From Leptolyngbya sp. PCC 7375 (GTDB lineage: Bacteria; Cyanobacteriota; Cyanobacteriia; Phormidesmidales; Phormidesmidaceae): 64,000 nucleotides of DNA. Each line of letters starts with the position of its first letter. Position 1 is the stretch's first letter. A program made the translations under genes and the position numbers. Below, one piece after another: positions 33,872 to 41,694 of the stretch. The stretch is from contig NZ_JH993797.1 in assembly GCF_000316115.1 (NCBI RefSeq), forward strand, positions 4,760,486-4,824,485. Reading direction: 5' to 3'. The notes below the pieces were generated by a model. It searched no databases. It was not told where the DNA came from and was given only the letters and a program-made list of their open reading frames with translations.

Positions 33872-34651
33872 TTATAGATCTACCTCTCGCTCAGATGAAT
33901 TATCCCGTGTCAGGTCTAAGCCCTCCAAGGTGGAATCTGATTCTATGAGCAACGTCTTCAAGTCCGGTTTGATTTCAAATGCGGACTCTAGGTAATTCCA
34001 AAACACCTGAAAGCTCGGTTCTTGTGAAGCTAGAAACTGAAGGGATTTACGTTCCAGAAAAGGTTCACTTAATCGTTGATAGTAGTGATAATTTTTGGTA
34101 AAGGCTTTAGCGCATTTTTGTCCATATCGCTTCCCCAAAGTACGCTTTAGCGCATTTTCGCAGCCTTTGATTTTGGGATTTTTGGAAGGTCGCAAACGAT
34201 AATGAGCCAAGAGCCAACATTCAATAGAGTGAACACTGATGCAGAATATGATTTTCTCTTTGTAGTTTTGATGAAAATCAGGTGCGTTGGTATTAATAAT
34301 CTCAGCCAGCTTAGAAATAATCCTTTCAATTAATATTTCAACAGACAGGTCTTCATTCTCTTCATCAGTATGCTTGACATCAAAGCCTTCGCTTGGAGAG
34401 ATATCCGAGTCTATATGGACTACGACATAGCGATTGTTCAAAATAGCATCGCGAAACTTAGATGACTTCAAATAAGCAAGGAGCATCTGCCAACCACCGA
34501 AATCCTTCTGCTTCTTTGTAGTGGCATCATAGGGAGGCTGAAGCGGCGAAATATCTTCGTCTAAATTTTCATTATCAAAAAAGCCACATAAGATATCTGT
34601 AATAATGACTTGATCAGTAATGCCTTCGCAAATTAGTGCAAACTCTGCCAT
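33872..34651 (-). CDS. TOPRIM-like partner of AAA ATPase (candidate defence nuclease)
   Basis: The 259-residue protein opens with FALICEGITDQVIITDIL, in which the Glu of CEG matches the first TOPRIM acidic residue. Later YVVVHIDSDISP provides a DxD at the position of the second motif. IIFCISVHSIECWLLAHY is typical of RloB/DUF4276-like proteins, which begin with the same layout. TOPRIM nucleases of this kind pair with ABC-type ATPases in split OLD-like systems such as PARIS (AriB) and RloAB. The gene follows the ATPase by 20 bp on the same strand. Family assignment between these groups is uncertain, and activity is inferred. Confidence 0.65.
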   Translation of the reverse strand: MAEFALICEGITDQVIITDILCGFFDNENLDEDISPLQPPYDATTKKQKDFGGWQMLLAYLKSSKFRDAILNNRYVVVHIDSDISPSEGFDVKHTDEENEDLSVEILIERIISKLAEIINTNAPDFHQNYKEKIIFCISVHSIECWLLAHYRLRPSKNPKIKGCENALKRTLGKRYGQKCAKAFTKNYHYYQRLSEPFLERKSLQFLASQEPSFQVFWNYLESAFEIKPDLKTLLIESDSTLEGLDLTRDNSSEREVDL

Positions 34652-34671
34652 GGGATAATAGTCTAAGCGGT

Positions 34672-35835
34672 TTAGAAATTCTTCGGCAGTCCACCTAAAT
34701 AGCCACGTAGAAACGCTTCAGATAGTTTTAACTCTTCTCCTGTTGATGAGATAGGTTTGCTATCAACTGTAATTCGTTTTATGCGAGTGTGTCCTTTACG
34801 ATTTCGGGAGACTACAAATAATCGCTGTTCATCATCTCCCAAATCTAAACCATCAAGAATAGCCGGATTATGTGTAGTCAGGAAGCACTGTTTATCAAAC
34901 TGTTTAGCTAACTGAGCAATGTCAGTCATAATTTTCGTGCAGAGTTTAGGATTCAAAGAGGCATCTACATTATCAATAGCAAATATTTTAGGCGTGTCCT
35001 TAGAAACCATTAATGCAGTATAAAACAGGATAAACAGAAACCCTTCATTCGCACTTCGTTGGTCAAACTTTGAGCCTATAAAGCGATCTGAAAGAATAAC
35101 TTTTAGTTCATCTAAAACGTTTATATCTGTATCGACAAAATCAATATCTTCAAACCAGTCTAATAAGGTTAAAGATGTTCGGAGTGTGTCTAGTGGAATT
35201 TTAGATTCCTCTTCACTAAGAACTTTAAGTAATTTGAACAAGCCTTCTCCATAGATTCCTAGAGGCTCAATTTGACTATCTTGATGAAAGTTTCTCAGTG
35301 AGGTTTCTTCGGGTGAATAGATAATCATTCCCTCTAAAAATCGTTTAGGTGATTTTTGCCTAATATCTTCGAATTTTTCATATAGTTGTTCTGAAACTGT
35401 AGACATAACAACTTCAGTTTCATCAATATTTTTGACAGAATGAGAAGCTGGAATTATATGAGCTGCATTCAAGAAGTTTTTTAAATCACTCCATACTTGG
35501 AGATACTTCCAACTGGAATAGGGTTTGTCATCATGCTCAAGCGTGTAATCTTGTACATAATCTTGACCCAAAAACTTAACAGTAACCTCAATAACCTTAC
35601 TCTTACCCTGATTGAATCCAGAACGCATTAAAGCTGGTGCCGTTACCCTGATGCCACGATTGGCAAGAAATTCATTATCAAGCTTATTTGCTTCAGCAGC
35701 ACCAGTAAGTACAAGAGCTTCTAGTATGTTGCTTTTGCCGCAACCATTTTCTCCAATCAACACATTGACACGTCCCACATCAAAGGACAGGTCTAGAATC
35801 GATTTGTAGTTTTTGATGTGAATCGATTCAATCAT
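34672..35835 (-). CDS. AAA/ABC-type ATPase of a split OLD-like system
   Basis: The 387-residue ATPase begins IESIHIKNYKSILDL with Walker A GENGCGKSN, typical of the AAA_15/AAA_21 (OLD, RecF-like) group. The signature-like segment SANEGFLFILF lies near residue 265, Walker B is IFAIDNVDASLNP, and the switch His is in FLTTHNPAILDGL. The usual DE of Walker B is DN here, so the catalytic Glu is replaced by Asn with an acidic residue two positions later. It is followed by the TOPRIM-like gene 20 bp downstream. Such pairs (PARIS AriA-AriB, RloA-RloB) are antiphage modules, in which the ATPase senses a trigger and controls the nuclease. Confidence 0.75.
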   Translation of the reverse strand: MIESIHIKNYKSILDLSFDVGRVNVLIGENGCGKSNILEALVLTGAAEANKLDNEFLANRGIRVTAPALMRSGFNQGKSKVIEVTVKFLGQDYVQDYTLEHDDKPYSSWKYLQVWSDLKNFLNAAHIIPASHSVKNIDETEVVMSTVSEQLYEKFEDIRQKSPKRFLEGMIIYSPEETSLRNFHQDSQIEPLGIYGEGLFKLLKVLSEEESKIPLDTLRTSLTLLDWFEDIDFVDTDINVLDELKVILSDRFIGSKFDQRSANEGFLFILFYTALMVSKDTPKIFAIDNVDASLNPKLCTKIMTDIAQLAKQFDKQCFLTTHNPAILDGLDLGDDEQRLFVVSRNRKGHTRIKRITVDSKPISSTGEELKLSEAFLRGYLGGLPKNF

Positions 35836-35892
35836 GGTGATGAGTTAGAAATCAGCTAGCTGCTGAAGCGAGTTGGGTTATTCAAGAATAAA

Positions 35893-36125
35893 TTACTCTT
35901 CTAGAAGTTCATACTGACCAACAATCTTTTTGGCATAACCAGATATATTCTCTTCTAGCTTCTCAGGATGGTTACGTTTTTCTCAATCAAAACACCCATG
36001 AGTGTGGCTGCCCACATCAGCAAAGTCACACCTTTATCGTAAGTAGAAATACTGTTTTGCACCGCCTGTTTGCGATCGCCCTTCGACATTGCTGACTGAG
36101 TTTCTAGCTGATAAAGGTATGGCAT
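35893..36125 (-). pseudogene. small ORF apparently broken by a -1 frameshift
   Basis: From ATG 36125 a frame encodes 56 residues (MPYLYQLETQ, SAMSKGDRKQ, TLLMWAATLMGVLIEKN) and stops at 35955. A -1 shift at GAG-AAA-AAC (about 35976-35984) would instead continue with RNHPEKLEENISGYAKKIVGQYELLEE and stop at 35893, giving about 77 residues. The second frame has no start of its own. This looks like a frameshifted small gene, or less likely programmed frameshifting. It lies 57 bp upstream of the ATPase on the same strand and could be the first gene of that cluster. The protein is not recognised. Confidence 0.45.
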
Positions 36126-36164
36126 ATCGATAAATTGACATAAGGTCTTGAAAACTAATGAGCC

Positions 36165-37175
36165 TTAAAACAAGTCGTAATCGACGCGATCAGCAGTTTC
36201 GCTGCCGTCAATAAGGCGCTGCAAATACTCAAATAGCGTATCGCTACCTGTTTCAGGTGTGGCATCAGCATCGTAGAGCCCCGTCTCAGAATTGAGCACT
36301 AACATCGATTCTGTCGCATAGTAATGTCCGATCCGCGCTAACTCAGCCTTTGCAGCCAACGGCGGTACAACCTTACCTAGACCATCCAAAACCGCCGCCA
36401 CCCCGCTCAATAACGAAGCTGGTACGCTCCTAAAGCTTGGTTTGCGGTCCAATATCTTGAAAAGATATTCCCCTTGATCCAACAGCGTAATTGCGGGTCC
36501 CGGTCCGCCGATAGGCAGCACTTTGTTCTGTAGTGAAACGTCTTCTAAACAATCTGCCATATACTCAGCTAAGTCAGCATCGCTGATCGGCTTGCAAGCG
36601 GTTAGCTTGCCGTCACCAAACAGCAAAAAAGACTTCCCCTTTTTTACCCGATCTACCTGTCCGACCAGTGATTTAAAGTATGCAGTCGGTCGAACAATAG
36701 AGTAGGTTAACCCCGATTCTATTAACTCCTGTTCAAACTTAAGCTTGGCATGCTGAAATACAAGCCGTGGCTTTTGCACACAAATTGCAGATAATAGTAT
36801 CATCTGCGTCACTCCAGATTCTTTCGCCAAGGATAGAACGTCTGCATGGGCCTGATAGTCAATAGCCCAGGCATCTTTCGGCTCTCCCGTCCGTGATGCC
36901 AAGCATGACAGTACTGCATCAAACTGTTGTCCTCGGAAAACGTGTTCAGCCAGAAACGTAGTATTTGTAACGTCACCGAAGAGGACGTCGGCACCTTGCA
37001 AAAGGCGAGCGGTTTTCTCTTTTGTTAACTGACCACCGCTACCAGCTTTTGATCTTGCAATACAGACGACTTCGTGACCGCGCTTTACCAATGCAGCGAC
37101 TGCGGCACGTCCAATGCTCCCTGTGCCACCCAACACCAAAATACGTTGTATCCCTGAAGTACTGGAGTCAGTCAT
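36165..37175 (-). CDS. bciA: divinyl chlorophyllide a 8-vinyl-reductase, BciA type
   Basis: The 336-residue NAD(P)H-dependent short-chain-like reductase has the Rossmann motif ILVLGGTGSIGRAAVAALVKRGH. The family-specific C-terminus is GHYYATESMLVLNSETGLYDADATPETGSDTLFEYLQRLI, cited here as the motifs YYATESMLVLN and YDADATPETGSDTLFEY. These match plant and bacterial DVR/BciA, which reduces the 8-vinyl group of divinyl (proto)chlorophyllide. Many cyanobacteria use the unrelated ferredoxin-dependent BciB instead. It is upstream of, and on the same strand as, the ATPase/TOPRIM cluster but separated by 40 bp and a broken ORF, so co-transcription is uncertain. Confidence 0.85.
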   Translation of the reverse strand: MTDSSTSGIQRILVLGGTGSIGRAAVAALVKRGHEVVCIARSKAGSGGQLTKEKTARLLQGADVLFGDVTNTTFLAEHVFRGQQFDAVLSCLASRTGEPKDAWAIDYQAHADVLSLAKESGVTQMILLSAICVQKPRLVFQHAKLKFEQELIESGLTYSIVRPTAYFKSLVGQVDRVKKGKSFLLFGDGKLTACKPISDADLAEYMADCLEDVSLQNKVLPIGGPGPAITLLDQGEYLFKILDRKPSFRSVPASLLSGVAAVLDGLGKVVPPLAAKAELARIGHYYATESMLVLNSETGLYDADATPETGSDTLFEYLQRLIDGSETADRVDYDLF

Positions 37176-37496
37176 ATGAAATAGACGTTGTTATAAAGGC
37201 TATATCTGAGACGTCCCAATAATAACCTTTAACGGATTAGGGTTCAGCTGTCATAACTCACCAGTAGCCTGCATAGAATGCCTGGGTCACTGTAATTTTG
37301 ATTATTTGCAAAGGCTGACTTTTTGTGCCCAAAGCAGTGCTTTTATGAAGAAATGATACGACTGACAAGGATAATTTCCTTACTCCTCGGAAATTACCTA
37401 CGCCATTGCTAAAATCAGCCACCCTAAAGATGGGTTGATAGGTAAAGTAGAGTAGCGTTCCCACTTGCGTCACCGTTAGCCGTCCTGCCTGTTGAG
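37176..37496. other. divergent promoter region, bciA / kinase
   Basis: 321 bp lie between the divergent starts of bciA and the kinase gene. A minus-strand frame (37258-37473) has no ribosome-binding site and no protein-like pattern and was not accepted. No repeat or mobile sequence was seen. Confidence 0.5.
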
Positions 37497-39794
37497 ATGA
37501 TCTGCTGTTTAAATCCTGATTGCTTGGTGCCAGTAAACCCTGATGGGGTCACTGTGTGTCAGTCTTGTGACAGCCCTCTCACAGAGTTACTTCGTAATCG
37601 CTACCGACCGATAAAACCCTTGGGACAAGGGGGGTTTGGGAAAACTTATTTGGCAGAAGACATTGATCGTCTGAATACGCGCTGTGTGATTAAGCAGTTC
37701 GCACGTCAATCCAGTAATAAAACCTTTGACAAAGCTCTCACTTTATTTAATCAGGAAGCTGTCCGTTTAAACGAGTTGGGGGAGCATCCACAGATCCCGT
37801 CCCTGCTTGCCTATTTTGAACAGCAAGGAAATTTTTACCTGGTACAGCAGATCATTGAAGGGAATACCCTACTGCAAGAGGTAAAAAAAGAAGGACCGTT
37901 TGATGAGGCCAAGGTTCGTAGGTTATTGAACTACCTGCTACCAGTGCTGCAGTTTATCCATGATCGCAATGTTGTGCATCGGGATATTAATCCGACCAAC
38001 ATTATCTCCCGCCAGAAAGATAATAAACCAGTTCTGATTGATTTTGGTATTGCTAAGCAGCTAGAAGTTTCACTCTCCAATGATAAGGACCATACGGGGA
38101 CTCGCATCGGCACTGAGGGCTATTCCCCCATTGAGCAACTGCGCAGTGGTGAGGCCTATCCATCTAGCGATCTCTATAGCCTGGGAGCAACCTGCATCTG
38201 CCTAATGACCGGGCGTAAGCCTGAAAAGCTCTATAGCCCCCTCGAAGGACGCTGGCTGTGGCAAGAACATTTAATAGGAGCAGGTCGGTCTGTTACCCCC
38301 GAACTGGCAGCCATTCTCGATCGGATGCTCAAGGATTTTATTAATGAGCGTTACCGATCTGCTGCAGAAGTTTTACAAGAGTTGGAGGCATTGCCAGCCT
38401 ATCACCGGTCAGTGCCAGGTTGGACTCGGCAACGACCCGCCGATACGGGTAGCCTGTTGTCGGATGCCATTAGCACTGGCCAAGATGTCAGCCGCAATCT
38501 TAACGAACAGCTAATTAACCAAGAACTCAGCCCAGAGTTTAGAGCAGAGCATCCCCCCACCGCTCCCCCCCCTAGACAGTCTGGCAATAGACCGATCTCT
38601 AAGGCACCACGGTCTGGGTCGATATCGCAATCGAGATCGACTTCTCAGCCTAAATCGGGCCAGCCTAGATCAGGTGCAGTACCGGGCAGACGGCGATCTG
38701 GTCCAGTGTCGACAGGGCAGTCTCGCCCCATGTCAGGACAAAAATCTGGGCCTGTGTCTAAGGGGCAATCTGGCCCGGTTTCAGGTATTCCCTCAGGCCC
38801 CATGAGCCTGGGTCGGTCTTCTACCGGCTCTTTGGGATCGTCTAAGAGTCGCATCTCTTCTGGAATACCGACTAAATCGCAGACGTCTGGCCCACGGAGT
38901 GGTCCGTCGCATTGGGTTTGCACCCATACCCTGGAAGGACACAATTCATGGGTTTCAACGGTGGCCTTCAACCCCAAATTTATGGTGCTTGCCAGTGGGG
39001 GATTGGATGACACCGTTAACATTTGGGATCTACAGACGGGCACCTTGACCATGTCTTTAACTGGCCATGTTCGGGGGATTAATGGGCTGGCTTTTAGTCC
39101 TCGCGGACAGATCTTGGCCAGCTGCAGCGATGATGACACCATTCGTCTGTGGAATGCGGGTACAGGCAGCTTATTGCACATTCTCAAGGGCCACCGCCAC
39201 GATGTGACCTCAGTCGCTATTGGTCGGCGAAGCTCCATATTGATTAGTGGCAGCGAAGACCGTACCGTTGGGGTGTGGAATTTAGAGCAAGGTAAGCTTG
39301 CCAAGGTGCTGTCGGGCAATGCAGGGATGATTCGCTGTGTTGATATATCCCCCGATGAAGAACTGGTGGTCAGTGGTGGTTTTGATAACAAAATTCGTCT
39401 TTGGCAGCTGGGTACTGGTGAAGTTTTTCGGGTTCTATCTGGTCACTTGAATTCTGTGAATGATGTTGTCATCAGTGTCGATGGGCGTTTGATTGCGAGT
39501 GCAAGCAAGGATCGTTGCATCAAGCTGTGGAGTTTGCGGTCTGGCAATTTGATCCACACGCTGAAGGGCCATACCCGTGAGGTCAATGCGGTTGCGATCG
39601 CACCCAATCAACGGACCGTCGTCAGTGCTGGCGGAGATAGCAGCATCAAGATTTGGGATGCTAAAACCGGAGAACTGGTGGAGACGTTTTTAGACCATGG
39701 AAATTCGGTGACTGCGATCGCAATTCACCCCAATGGTCAATTTATGGCCAGCGCCAGCTCTGATAAAACCATTAAGCTCTGGCACAAAGAATAA
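37497..39794 (+). CDS. Ser/Thr protein kinase with WD40 beta-propeller
   Basis: The 765-residue protein begins with the cyanobacterial 4-Cys motif (CCLNPDC and CQSCDSPL). A Pkn2-type kinase domain follows: GQGGFGKTYLAED, catalytic VVHRDINPTN, metal-binding LIDFGIAKQ and GTEGYSPIEQ. A low-complexity Ser/Pro/Gly linker (about residues 345-475) connects it to seven WD40 repeats, each ending in WD/LW-type dipeptides (DTVNIWDL, DTIRLWNA, RTVGVWNL, NKIRLWQL, RCIKLWSL, SSIKIWDA, KTIKLWHK). It is soluble and probably phosphorylates proteins assembled on the propeller. Note HRDIN instead of the more usual HRDLK/HRDIK. A relic of nei follows. Confidence 0.93.
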   Translation: MICCLNPDCLVPVNPDGVTVCQSCDSPLTELLRNRYRPIKPLGQGGFGKTYLAEDIDRLNTRCVIKQFARQSSNKTFDKALTLFNQEAVRLNELGEHPQIPSLLAYFEQQGNFYLVQQIIEGNTLLQEVKKEGPFDEAKVRRLLNYLLPVLQFIHDRNVVHRDINPTNIISRQKDNKPVLIDFGIAKQLEVSLSNDKDHTGTRIGTEGYSPIEQLRSGEAYPSSDLYSLGATCICLMTGRKPEKLYSPLEGRWLWQEHLIGAGRSVTPELAAILDRMLKDFINERYRSAAEVLQELEALPAYHRSVPGWTRQRPADTGSLLSDAISTGQDVSRNLNEQLINQELSPEFRAEHPPTAPPPRQSGNRPISKAPRSGSISQSRSTSQPKSGQPRSGAVPGRRRSGPVSTGQSRPMSGQKSGPVSKGQSGPVSGIPSGPMSLGRSSTGSLGSSKSRISSGIPTKSQTSGPRSGPSHWVCTHTLEGHNSWVSTVAFNPKFMVLASGGLDDTVNIWDLQTGTLTMSLTGHVRGINGLAFSPRGQILASCSDDDTIRLWNAGTGSLLHILKGHRHDVTSVAIGRRSSILISGSEDRTVGVWNLEQGKLAKVLSGNAGMIRCVDISPDEELVVSGGFDNKIRLWQLGTGEVFRVLSGHLNSVNDVVISVDGRLIASASKDRCIKLWSLRSGNLIHTLKGHTREVNAVAIAPNQRTVVSAGGDSSIKIWDAKTGELVETFLDHGNSVTAIAIHPNGQFMASASSDKTIKLWHKE

Positions 39795-39803
39795 ATATCG
39801 CCA

Positions 39804-39878
39804 ATGCCTGAAGGCCCCGAAATTCGAAAAGCCGCCGATAAAATCGAACCTGCTGTCAAAGCCAAAAGCATAAAATAA
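39804..39878 (+). pseudogene. relic of a formamidopyrimidine-DNA glycosylase / endonuclease VIII gene (5' end)
   Basis: A 24-codon frame reads MPEGPEIRKAADKIEPAV then KAKSIK and stops at TAA 39876-39878. MPEGPEIR with Pro2 and Glu3 is the catalytic N-terminus of the Fpg/Nei DNA glycosylases, and RxAAD is typical of Nei. After the stop the same frame continues RLHFKLAM, which fits the next strand of the family, and then the DnaJ gene starts at 39900. So this is the first ~30 codons of a lost glycosylase gene. Confidence 0.7.
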
Positions 39879-39899
39879 AGACTGCACTTCAAACTGGCC

Positions 39900-40580
39900 A
39901 TGGCGACGTCTAATCACTACAAAACCCTAGAACTGCAAGAATCGGCCAGCCAAGCTGACATTAAACGGGCCTACCATCGCTTAGCTAAACAACACCACCC
40001 TGATAGCAGGGCAAACGGCCATGGCGATCACGACTATATCGCTAAAATTAATGCCGCCTATGAAGTGCTAGGAGACCCCAAGTCTCGTAAACATTACGAT
40101 GCCCAGCGGAATGGGTATAGAGTTCAACGGGCCAGCGATATTAGCGCTGAGTATCAGCAGCGGCGCAAAGCTTATCAAAAAGCTGAGGATGCCCTCGCCC
40201 AATGGATTCGCAGTATTTATAAGCCGATTGACCGCCTAATAGGCAAAATCATTAATCCCCTGAAATCAGAAGTTCGTAACCTGTCAGCGGACCCGTTTGA
40301 TGATGAGCTAATGGAAGCGTTTCAGGACTATTTGGAAAACTGTCGCGAGTCCCTAGAAAAAGCGAGGCAGAAATTCAAATCCATGCCCAACCCATCCCAG
40401 GCAGCCAAGGTAGCTGCAAACCTCTATTACTGTCTCAACCATCTCGAAGACGGCATTGAAGAAATTGAGCGGTTTACCTTTACCTATGACGACAGCTATC
40501 TCCACACTGGGCAAGAATTGTTTCGTATTGCTAAACAACTCCGCCGTGAAGCCAAAGCTGACATGCAAGCAATTTTGTGA
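39900..40580 (+). CDS. J-domain (DnaJ-like) protein
   Basis: The 226-residue protein has an N-terminal J domain (HYKTLELQESASQADIKRAYHRLAKQHHPDSRA) with the HPD motif that stimulates DnaK ATPase. No Gly/Phe-rich, zinc-finger or C-terminal substrate domain is present. The rest is helical and charged (YQQRRKAYQKAEDALAQWIRSIY, KSEVRNLSADPFDDELMEAFQDYL), so it is a specialised co-chaperone whose client is unknown. It starts 22 bases after the nei relic. Confidence 0.88.
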   Translation: MATSNHYKTLELQESASQADIKRAYHRLAKQHHPDSRANGHGDHDYIAKINAAYEVLGDPKSRKHYDAQRNGYRVQRASDISAEYQQRRKAYQKAEDALAQWIRSIYKPIDRLIGKIINPLKSEVRNLSADPFDDELMEAFQDYLENCRESLEKARQKFKSMPNPSQAAKVAANLYYCLNHLEDGIEEIERFTFTYDDSYLHTGQELFRIAKQLRREAKADMQAIL

Positions 40581-40617
40581 GGTGGATTCTCCAAGAGTCA
40601 GGAGAGTCCTTGGGCAG

Positions 40618-41472
40618 CTAAATTAAATCTGGATCGATACCCAGTTCTTTTAGACGCTGAGCAAGACGCCTAGCTTGTTGCTGTGCCCGTACCTTCTCAG
40701 CTTCAGCTTGTGCCTTCTCGGCTTCGGCTTTTTCAGTATCAGTTAAATACCAGGTGCCATCGGCATCACACCATCGGAGCCAGGGGCCAGGCAGACCTTC
40801 AAAATATCCATCCCACAAGCCTAAGCCAAGTTTGAGATCATGGAACCAAACCATGGGAGTCTCAGACTGAACTGGTTGCTCTTCATAGTGAGTGCCCATC
40901 AGCTTAAAGTAACGCAGGCATTTGGTATAGCGACTGTAGACCAGATAATGGGGCACACGTAGGTACTGTTCATAGACAGCAAACTTACCTGGGGGCTGGG
41001 GATTCGCATCGTTTTGCGCTACGTCCGTTGCCTTAGGAGAACTGTCTGGAATGTAATCATTCTCCCCATAAAACCGATCTAGATCTTCTCGCTCAGTACT
41101 CGGAGATAGAAATTCCACCACAATGGTAGGTGCCTGTCCCTCTTGCCAAACTACGTAGCTCCGACGTAGGTCATGCCCATCATAGAGACGGGGGACATTC
41201 AGCGCCAAAAACCAGTCTGGACGCTTGTGCCACAGTGGGTGGTGAACATCGTAGTAAAGGTTGATGTCTGTTCCAGTGAAACGATTATCAGCAGCACAGG
41301 CTTCCAAGGATAGGGTGCGACTCAGGAGCTGGGGTTGAAAATCGTGAAATTCGTCAGGCAAACCGGGCTCCTCAGGAAATTCGCTGGGTAAGTCATACAT
41401 AGTGGGCAGCGTTTCACGGGGAGATCGAGGCGGCTGCAGTTGGGGTATTGAATGGCCAGTGGTGAAGGTCAT
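40618..41472 (-). CDS. Uma2 family endonuclease-fold protein
   Basis: The protein matches the Uma2 (DUF820) family of PD-(D/E)xK fold proteins that are very abundant in cyanobacteria. Motifs are LPDEFHDFQPQLLSRTL, FTGTDINLYYDVHHPLWHKRPDWFLAL, the acidic/hydrophobic VVEFLSPSTEREDL, and YLRVPHYLVYSRYTKCLRYFKL. The C-terminus is a charged coiled coil (EKAEAEKAQAEAEKVRAQQQARRLA). Catalytic function in the family is mostly unproven. The start at 41472 (MTFTTGH) fits the family better than the upstream ATG at 41556; MYDLPSE at 41400 is another possibility. It is divergent from der. Confidence 0.85.
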   Translation of the reverse strand: MTFTTGHSIPQLQPPRSPRETLPTMYDLPSEFPEEPGLPDEFHDFQPQLLSRTLSLEACAADNRFTGTDINLYYDVHHPLWHKRPDWFLALNVPRLYDGHDLRRSYVVWQEGQAPTIVVEFLSPSTEREDLDRFYGENDYIPDSSPKATDVAQNDANPQPPGKFAVYEQYLRVPHYLVYSRYTKCLRYFKLMGTHYEEQPVQSETPMVWFHDLKLGLGLWDGYFEGLPGPWLRWCDADGTWYLTDTEKAEAEKAQAEAEKVRAQQQARRLAQRLKELGIDPDLI

Positions 41473-41694
41473 GGGAAGTGGCAACCCCTTGCGCTTGGCA
41501 ATGATGATGTCATTGTACAAAATGCGAAACAGAACATAGGCGCATGGGTTAAACACTCTCAGTACTTTTTATGCCGAAGTTCGCCGAAGTTCATTGTTGC
41601 CTGATGTCAGTGCTAAGTATTCCTTTGAAAAAAAAAATACCTGCCTGGCACAAATTGTTACAATGGTCGTCTGCTTTGTATCCGCCGGTTTCCC

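Noticed and set aside
35950..36000. Programmed -1 frameshifting in the small ORF before the ATPase
   Set aside because: The site G-AAA-AAC is not a full X-XXY-YYZ slippery heptamer and no strong downstream stem was seen, so a mutation or sequencing error is more likely.
37258..37473. 71-codon minus-strand frame upstream of the kinase gene
   Set aside because: No ribosome-binding site and random-looking composition.
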